This document shows positions 58,029-64,000 of a DNA stretch of 64,000 nt, one piece after another. Positions within the stretch are counted from its first letter, which is position 1. Every line of letters begins with the position of its first letter. The notes below the pieces were generated by a model that searched no databases, was not told the DNA's origin, and worked only from the letters and a program-made list of their open reading frames with translations. The translations under genes and the position numbers were made by a program. Source of the stretch: Ascaphus truei (lineage: Eukaryota > Chordata > Amphibia > Anura > Ascaphidae); NCBI GenBank assembly GCA_036426205.1, contig WSYH01001932.1, forward strand, positions 1 through 64,000, read 5' to 3'.

Positions 58029-58030
58029 TA

Positions 58031-58245
58031 TCATCTGCGAACAGAGATATCTTGTATTGTTTATATCCAATTTCTATTCCTTGGATGTCCACATTATCTC
58101 AAATTTTGGACGCCAGGGGTTCTATGGTCAGTGCAAAGAGGAGATGGGATAGGGGGCATCCTTGTCTTGTGCCATTTTTAATATTGAATCTCTGCAGGCT
58201 ACCCCCTGGGAGTTTCACCATTGCTGATGGGTCTTGATAAGAGTT
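58031..58245 (-). pseudogene. L1-type RT fragment, 5' part of the host L1
   Basis: Minus strand: GTRQGCPLSHLLFAL (RT motif B), then GIEIGYKQYKISLFADD (motif C), one in-frame stop near 58099. The last codon is cut by the transposon at TA 58029-58030; the protein continues at 43419. The L1 is 5'-truncated at about 58245 next to a T-run. Confidence 0.9.
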
Positions 58246-58901
58246 ATGTTTTTTTTTTTTTTTGAGGACAATATTAGTGCTCTAATATAATAGGCGTTTG
58301 AGGAAAGTCTCTGCAGCTTCACTACATTTATGACTTGGAATCTCTGGTAGGAGGAGCCTTTTAAAACTCTTTAACAAAGGTGGTCCTATAACACAGGAAG
58401 GAGTGTCACAGACCCCATTGGAAGGCCTCCGAGAAAGATAAATAATGGTAAGAAATGTATACTTGTATATTACACACTGTAACACTGACACACAGCAGAT
58501 ACTGATACTGTGTGATGTATATTATTAAAAACAGGACAGGTGCTCCAAAATCCAAAGGTGAAATTTAGATTTTAGAGTGCCTGTCCTGTTTTCTATATCA
58601 GATGTATGGCATTGCTGACATGTGGACGGCCAGCACCCTGCTTCCGAACTTTAACTTGTGAGTGCCTTGTCCTGATCTGCTATACTGATTGGAGCATAGA
58701 TCAACATTTCGGTCTCTTTTTCAAGATATGCAATGCGACCGAAATGTTGATCTATGGAATAAAAATCATATTTCATTATTAACAGTTCATGAGTGACTGC
58801 TTTTCCTATAATATATTTACAGTACACTCATGCAAGATTGCCAGTTTTACGTAAGTGCCATCCTTTTTGTTTGAGATCTCTCTATATCCATCTATCTATA
58901 T
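58246..58901. repeat. Unassigned, with two inverted repeats
   Basis: 58526-58593: AACAGGACAGGTGCTCCAAA pairs, with one mismatch, with its inverted partner CCTGTCCTGTTTT. 58700-58757: CATAGATCAACATTTCGGTC and the inverted GACCGAAATGTTGATCTATG; the CUUGA…GACCGAAAUGUUG arrangement on the minus strand is like a decayed hammerhead. No gene. Confidence 0.6.
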
Positions 58902-59110
58902 CAGTGGTTTTCAACTTTTTTTTGCTTAAGGAAGCCTAAGTGAAATTCGGAGGAACCCCCAACCATCTCTAATAGTAACTCTGTGATCAGATGCATTGCA
59001 AATTCTTCTGTATTTGGTACCATTTTCAAAATGACCAGAAAATTACAGGAAACCTTTACGGATGCCCGGGGAACCCAAGGTTTCCTAGGAACCCTTGTTG
59101 AAAAACACTG
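58902..59110. mobile_element. hAT-type MITE with 8-bp target duplication
   Basis: ATCTATAT flanks both sides (58894-58901, 59111-59118). The ends are CAGTGGTTTTCAAC and GTTGAAAAACACTG, near-perfect inverted repeats beginning CAG/CTG. 8-bp duplication and termini fit non-autonomous hAT elements. 209 bp, no coding region. Confidence 0.93.
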
Positions 59111-59118
59111 ATCTATAT

Positions 59119-59731
59119 AAAAACTATTGCAGGGCACTCGCAACTTCAGCATTGTTGTCATATTTAGAGAATGGGTGCAGAATGTCAGAATACTGTGCTT
59201 ATTATTTATAGGTTACATAACACAGGCACTCAACAGATCTTGCAGAATTTATTCAATGTTTTGGCTCCTGATCAAGCCTTCATCAAGGGGCACCAAACAA
59301 ATGACAGTGACCCCTTTATATCCACATACACCTTAGTGAATCAACCCAAAAGTACCGTAGTGTTGAAAATTATTGTGATGTCATAGATATGACCTACACT
59401 ATTACCTACTTTAGAAAGAACCAGAAATAAAATTAAAAACTAAATCTGTACATTTTATCATATATGGAAGAAATGTACTTCGATTGTAACTAACAGACAG
59501 GCAGATGATGCATTTAGTAACATGAAAGTTGTTTTATAACCCACCTAGCCTGTAGATGTTAGAAATAAGCATAAATACAATGTTCATAGTAAACCAACAT
59601 ATTGCAGAAAAAGATCGGTAAAAACAGATATTTCAGACAAATTGGCATTATCTGTAGAATTTTCAAACACGGATGTTAAAAATATGGCCGACTCGAGTGT
59701 CATTGATGAACATCAACACTTTAATGGGGAC
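59119..59731. other. Unassigned, with a decayed hammerhead-like motif
   Basis: 59240-59292 on the minus strand reads CUUGAUGAAGGCU…AGCCAAAACAUUG: hammerhead layout with a GGCU/AGCC stem, but the core C and a core G are changed. The rest is unassigned. Confidence 0.4.
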
Positions 59732-60307
59732 TACAGATGCAGCGGACATAATATTAGCAAATCACGCGGTTTATACCTCGGAATACCGATGTGATGGTGC
59801 GCGATTTCTTCCATCGGTACCGCCTTAAAACGCGTGTTGACTCAGGTTTATATCGGGTGCAGAAAATTGCATTTTTGTGCGGTCAGCAATACCGTCGAGA
59901 AACTCAAGTGGGCGATCGCGAGTTGTTGTCTTAAAAATGTAATACCCTGTAGCAATTCAACCTGTCTTTTATTGCCGTACAGTTATGCAAGTGTGTAATT
60001 GTAATTTGAAGATTAACGTTACGAGTTCATACTGTATGGTGTACATGGGAAAGAATTATTTTGTACGAATTAAGTGTTGTATTTGTACAGGATAATAAAG
60101 GGAATAATCATACAAAAATACAACGTCTCTTCTTCCGAATGTTAAATATTTTTTCCGCTCATGCGTGTACAGTATGTCTCTGCTAAGAAACCCCGAAAAT
60201 AAAAATGTATATCTTTTATTCTATACGGTATGTATTATTTATTATTCAATACTTTCAACTTGCTACTGTAGGCTTGCTCTTCTTTTCATACTGTTTTATT
60301 TAATGCG

Positions 60308-60460
60308 CATGCGTCTCATTGGAACTTTGTTGAAACGCATAAGCGTTTCATCACATTTAGGCGCATGCATGTATGTCTCATTGGAACCTTGTTGAAACGC
60401 ATATGCGTATCATCACATTTAGGTGCATGCATCTTGTTGGAACCTTCTTGAAACACATAC
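60308..60460 (+). repeat. Three ~60-bp tandem subterminal units
   Basis: Each unit: GCATGC…TCTCATTGGAAC…TTGTTGAAACGCATA…CATCACATTTAG. Related units occur in the first element at about 43725-43765 (same orientation) and 56480-56575 (inverted). Repeats near transposon ends often bind transposase; that role is inferred. Confidence 0.82.
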
Positions 60461-60469
60461 AGCATGGGG

Positions 60470-61235
60470 CTTTGGTGAGAATTGCTTCTCATTCAAGGCG
60501 AATTTCAAGTCTGATAAAAAAAATAGACCCTTTTTTTGTTTTGTTTCTCGACATGGGCTTGCATAACAATTTTTTCTATTCTTAGAATTAATCACTAGCT
60601 TTTTAATTCTACACTACAGTCATGTATACTGTGCTTTATGATGTGGGTGGCATAGTGTACTTTTTATTTTGGGGTGTGGGGTTCAAAACATTCTGATGAC
60701 CTGTTCAAAATATTTCTTTGAACTAATAATCCTGCATACACCTCTTCCCCCCCTCTCTCTCCCCTCCCCCCCCCACACACAAAGGCTAAAGTATTTCTAC
60801 TGCTTATCGACACCTCCCCCAAAGCCATTCATTTGTAATTGGAGGCTTTTGTGTAATCTTCTTGCGGCCGGGTTCACACACGCATGCGAACGTGTGAAAA
60901 GTCCTTCTTGGGGCTTTGGCGAGAATGACTTCGCATTCAATGTGAATTTCAAAAGTGTGGGGGGGAAGGGGAAAAAACCTTTAAAAAAAAAAATTCTTCA
61001 CATGGGCTTAACAATTTTGTAATGTATACTGTGCTTTATGAGGTGGGTGGCATAGTGCACTTTTTATTTGGGGGTGTGGAGTTCAAAACATTCTGATGAC
61101 CTGTTCAAAAGATTTATTTGAACTAATAATAAATTAGCTTTATTTATATTTATTTTGACCGTGGTGGTTCAGAATTTGCGTCAACAAATGCAGGACAAGT
61201 TTAGCTTACTCGCCTCTCTCCCCCACACACACACA
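60470..61235. repeat. ~430-bp direct duplication inside the second transposon
   Basis: 60620-60740 and 61020-61130 share GTATACTGTGCTTTATGA, GGTGGGTGGCATAGTG and ACATTCTGATGACCTGTTC in the same order; upstream GGGCTTTGG.GAGAAT and downstream CACACACA parts repeat too. Also, CAGGATAAT..TTG…ATACAAAAATA near 60085-60120 recurs at 61283-61320. Confidence 0.85.
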
Positions 61236-61320
61236 AAGTTCAAATGATTCTCATAAAATTAAAGAAGGAACAATTTTATTTGTGCAGGATAATCATTGAA
61301 AAATGAATAATACAAAAATA

Positions 61321-61665
61321 GATCCCCCTGGATCCGTGGCTGTTCCTAGTGGGCAGGCGGATACAGGGCGTGTCTAATGCGACACACAAATTGGTCGCAC
61401 ATTTTGCAACCGCCACAAGGTGCGAGATTGCAGCAGTGTGGCAACAACCGGAATTGCCAGCTATACCCAAAATCAGGAACAGAATTTGGCATGTTTGCCA
61501 GATGGAACAGTTGACTAGTTGGGTCAACGACTCTGGCTCAAAATTTCTAAAAGTATGGGCCCCATGGTTAGCCCAAACAGACATCCCGGGGATAGACGCC
61601 GACACAATTTTGCACGAATAGAGTCAGATGCGTTCTCCTTTGACGAAGCAGGCCAGACAATGACA
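61321..61665 (+). pseudogene. L1-type ORF2 C-terminal scrap
   Basis: Plus-strand frame 61349-61621 is a homologue of the C-terminus at 55195-55483: HFATATRCEIAAVWQQPELP against HFATALRCELAALWKQPDLP, ending PWLAQTDIPGIDADT. 5'-truncated at 61321 and cut by a MITE at 61666. Same subfamily as the L1 at 47988-55880. Confidence 0.9.
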
Positions 61666-61916
61666 TACTGTTGCGGCTAAGCTTAATCTAAAGCTTAACC
61701 GCAATTTTCCCTGCCTTTTTAATTTTCGCGCCAAAATTGGCCGCGCGCCAGCCGCATCTTGCGACCGCGCGGCCATTTCTCCCGATCAGCGCTAATGGCG
61801 CTGAACAAAGGAAGCGCCTGCAGCGCTGGAAAGAGGAAAAAAAAGCCCGCGACTGAACGCATTTTAAAAATAACCGTGGAGGCGGCCGCTGTAGACTGAA
61901 GGCGGCCACCACTGTA
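61666..61916. mobile_element. MITE sharing both ends with the composite transposon
   Basis: 251 bp, TA at 61666-61667 and 61915-61916. The left end CTGTTGCGGCTAAGC resembles the big element's right end. The right end, inverted, CAGTGGTGGCCGCCTTCAGT followed by CTACAGCGGC, matches its left end (CAGTGGCGGCCGCCCTGAGT…CTAAATCGGC) at about 24 of 30 positions. A repeated GCGGCC(GC/AC)…CTGTA near the right end suggests a doubled terminus. No coding capacity. Confidence 0.82.
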
Positions 61917-62144
61917 GAAACAGGTAGAGCAGGTCAAACCATTCGGCCGAGCAGAATAGGTTGGTTAGTCAAGAATTTTTAAATTGATAAAATATTATAC
62001 ATGCATGCAAAATGTTATTAGAGTAATAGGACACATTTTTTTCTCTAAAATAATTGCTAGGAAAAAAGTTCTGTAAAACACACTAATGCATTTTACCAGT
62101 AATAGTGTAATTACAGTACATACTGTACAGTAAAGAAAACAAAA

Positions 62145-62339
62145 ATAGTTTGTTGTGACTGTGGGACTCCGCTTTACACTTTTTGCCTTACCATGGGCAT
62201 GATAACATACTGCGCTTGTTGTTAAATCGAGGCCCGAAGTAACTAACCAGCGTTGTATCTGAAAAATGCCGTGTCCATTCTTGTACATATGCTGTATTCT
62301 CATACTGAGATCCTTTGAAATCTTTTTCCTCTGTGCTTG
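62145..62339 (-). pseudogene. Tc1/mariner-type transposase, N-terminal helix-turn-helix exon
   Basis: Minus strand: KKISKDLSMRIQHMYKNGHG, then IFQIQRWLVTSGLDLTTSAV and a basic HGKAKSVKRSPT. This is the paired-like helix-turn-helix at the start of Tc1/mariner transposases (R-I-x-x-x-Y-x-x-G…I…L…S-x-V). No catalytic domain was found downstream (59734-62144), where an L1 scrap and a MITE are inserted, so the gene is truncated, or its remaining exons are too decayed to see. Confidence 0.62.
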
Positions 62340-62561
62340 ATTTTTTTTCTAAAAGCAGCGATGCAGAGGAATGTGTATTTGATGTGTATTCGATGTATCT
62401 TCAATGTGCATTGAATCAACAAAATGGATGGTGTATTTATACTTTAATTTAATGGGCCTCAGCCTTGCTCGACAGGTTTAATACACAGTACGCCCACTTT
62501 TAACACATGCAGCTCGTGTCCATGCCCGTGAAAATATTCAAATACCTGTAGGGAGACAGTG

Positions 62562-62570
62562 TATAAAAGG
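62562..62570 (+). promoter_or_regulatory. TATA box of the BEN-like gene
   Basis: TATAAAAGG lies 88 bp before the ATG at 62658, on the same strand, in the ~320-bp gap between the divergent transposase exon and the BEN-like gene. This gap is the likely bidirectional promoter. Confidence 0.6.
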
Positions 62571-62657
62571 TGACACAAATTGCATAGCCTCCCACTGATC
62601 TCTATCTGAACTTGCTCTTGTCCAGATACTGCATTGTGCATTCTTCCATCTGCATCC

Positions 62658-63944
62658 ATGGATCAACCCTCATTCTACGGATGCAGGAACTTGCTTGCTT
62701 CTGCCGTGCCGACCACGAGAAAGCAAAAGGCGTAAACTGTTTCTAAGCCAAATCAAAAGCGACAGGAGAATAAAGAAAACGTTCTGAAGACTCCAAAGGC
62801 TAAGAAGCCTGGGCCTTATTATGTGAAGAAGAAAATGGCTGGCATATACTTAAAGCAAAGGCTTTGGTCACCTCCAGCATCCACCTCCAACGCTGCTCTG
62901 CTGCGAACCCCCAGCTCACCTGCTCCAGCACCCACCCCCGATGCTGCTCTGTTGGGAAACCCCAGCTCACCTGCTCCAGCACCCACCCCCGATGCTGCTC
63001 TGCTGGGAAACCCCAGCTCACCTGCTCCAGCACCCACCTCCAACACTGCTCTGCTGGGAACCCCCAGCTCACCTGCTCCAGCACCCACCCCCGATGCTGC
63101 TCTGCTGGGAACCCCCAGCTCATCTGCTCCAGCACCCATTAACAGCACTCCTCGCACCAGATCCAGCTTGTTCGCCCGCATGCTGAATGGTTTAAGTTGT
63201 GTCGAAATCCCTGACAACTCATCGGTGCAAAAGATTGATCTTCTTTTGGAGACCATGTTGAATATGGATAGGCATATTGATAAGATGGAGAGGAACATCA
63301 CAGGGATCTATTCTTTGCTTGGAGTCCCTTCCCCTGTATGTCCGACACAGGAGCAGGAGGGTGGCCTGGGGGCGCCTTATTCTACCTTCACGGTTCCAAC
63401 ACCAAGCACACAACGGGACCCTCCACGCTCATCCCCTCTGCCTGCAGAATACATGCATGCCCTTCTGGTGGAGGAGATGACAATCCCGGTAAGGCCACAA
63501 CAAGAAATTACAACCCCGGTAAGCCCACAACAGGAGGAAAGCATCCTCCCAGACCACCTACCCTCGCCTGCTGTCAGAAGCACACCCGCTCCAGCACCCA
63601 GGATTGTTCCGCTCCCTGACATCATCTTGAGAGAACTGCCCCAGCGCATCCGGGAGAAATACAAGATCGGAAGTGCTGGTCCAACCCAGAAATATGCCCT
63701 GTTCATCTTTAAACACCACGTCAGATTTGAGATGTACAGCGAGTGGACCCACAATGTAAATTATGAAGGGAATAAAACCAAGAATGCTCTGCCGGCAAAT
63801 TTAAGGAACACAATTTTGGAAGAAGTGCAGCGTTATTTTAATGTTAACACTCATGTTGTGAGAGATACCATCAATGGCCTTTTGAGGCATACAAGGGCTG
63901 TTCCCTGGAAGGCCAGCCAATTTCCGAATTACTTTTCTGTTTGA
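62658..63944 (+). pseudogene. BEN-domain-like protein gene, one early stop
   Basis: ATG at 62658 opens MDQPSFYGCRNLLASAVPTT; a TAA falls at codon 26, and the same frame then stays open to 63944 (428 codons in all; 373 from the next ATG at 62823). Order: basic stretch (KKPGPYYVKKKM); five 17-residue Pro/Ala repeats (PSSPAPAPTPDAALL, 62893-63140); a short coiled coil (KIDLLLETMLNMDRHIDKME); a Pro-rich spacer; and a C-terminal domain at about 63610-63900 with ALFIFKHHVRFEMYSEW, KNALPANLRNTILEEV and VVRDTINGLLRHTR. The last fits the BEN DNA/protein-binding fold (L-F…A-L…I…V…F…I-x-x-x-R). A homologue lies at 46405-47245. The early stop may be a recent mutation, or translation may start at 62823. 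Confidence 0.7.
62893..63140 (+). repeat. 51-bp tandem repeat in the BEN-like gene
   Basis: Five units (GCTGCTCTGCTG…CCAGCTCACCTGCTCCAGCA), in frame, encoding 17 residues each. Opposite-strand and other-frame open stretches here are by-products. Confidence 0.93.
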
Positions 63945-64000
63945 TTGAAGTGTACTGTACTGTACTGTATTTGAAAATGTATTGAAAATTGTTTAACAAA

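Larger units (their letters stand above)
59732..64000. mobile_element. Second composite transposon (partial, runs off the window)
   Basis: Starts at TA (59732-59733) followed by CAGATGCAGCGGAC, weakly like the left end of the first element. Interior stretches align with 43590-44500 of the first element. It contains a transposase N-terminal exon (62145-62339, minus) and a BEN-like gene (62658-63944, plus) in the same divergent order, plus an L1 scrap and a MITE. The right end lies beyond 64000, so a forkhead-like gene cannot be confirmed. Sequence divergence from the first element is large; these are different families of one lineage. Confidence 0.65.

Noticed and set aside
58902..59110. Considered as a third composite-family MITE
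   Set aside because: 8-bp target duplication and CAGTGGTTTTCAAC ends fit hAT instead, despite the shared CAGTGG start.
62800..63301. Minus-strand open frames with LEQVSWGFP and GAGAGELG repeats
   Set aside because: They mirror the 51-bp repeat of the BEN-like gene on the other strand.

Overview
The window looks like repeat-dense vertebrate DNA, most likely from a frog. This is an inference from the mix of L1-type LINEs, a Rex1/CR1-L2-type LINE, Penelope-like elements, TTAA-flanked and hAT MITEs and Tc1/mariner-type DNA; no single-copy host gene, tRNA or rRNA was recognised. Nearly everything is transposable-element sequence, much of it broken by indels, stops and later insertions. Family and clade names rest on motifs recognised by eye, not on database searches.

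Layout. Positions 1-9216 and about 13728-22690 are two copies of one ~9 kb block. The block holds a minus-strand Penelope-like fragment, a GC-rich MITE, a CT microsatellite, the 3' end of an esterase-type LINE, and an L1 (minus) with a Rex1-like LINE (plus) inside it. Between the copies lie a long CT array, a plus-strand L1 3' part, CA/TA repeats and the rest of the second Penelope-like copy. From 22690 to 26900 the L1 continues through endonuclease, ORF1 and a 5' UTR with two tandem monomers. At 26.9-30.3 kb there are decayed LINE pieces. At 30.3-39.3 kb an esterase-type LINE is split by a Rex1-like LINE with an open 406-codon reading frame, a Penelope-like element (itself hit by a TTAA MITE) and a nearly ideal hammerhead ribozyme.

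The most interesting part is 40.8-64 kb. A truncated L1 (minus) is interrupted at a TA by a transposon spanning 43422-58028. Removing the insert and one TA joins the L1 reverse-transcriptase frame exactly at its catalytic ADD motif. After later insertions are subtracted (a 7.9 kb L1 with a 10-bp target duplication, a LINE 3' end and a GC-rich MITE), the transposon is about 5.9 kb. It carries a Tc1/mariner-type transposase remnant (minus), a divergent BEN-domain-like gene (plus) and a forkhead/winged-helix-like gene (minus). A second, diverged relative starts near 59732 and runs off the window. It has a transposase N-terminal helix-turn-helix exon (minus), a TATA box and a much better preserved BEN-like gene (plus). 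Four MITEs (three GC-rich copies and one at 61666) share the two different ends of the big element and look like its non-autonomous derivatives. I do not know a described transposon carrying a DDE transposase together with BEN and forkhead-type proteins, so this is the candidate new system.

Nesting gives a relative order: L1 (minus), then the composite transposon, then L1 (plus), then a 1.09 kb hairpin element inside that L1's ORF1. Hammerhead-ribozyme-like motifs occur at several other places, in keeping with Penelope-type activity.
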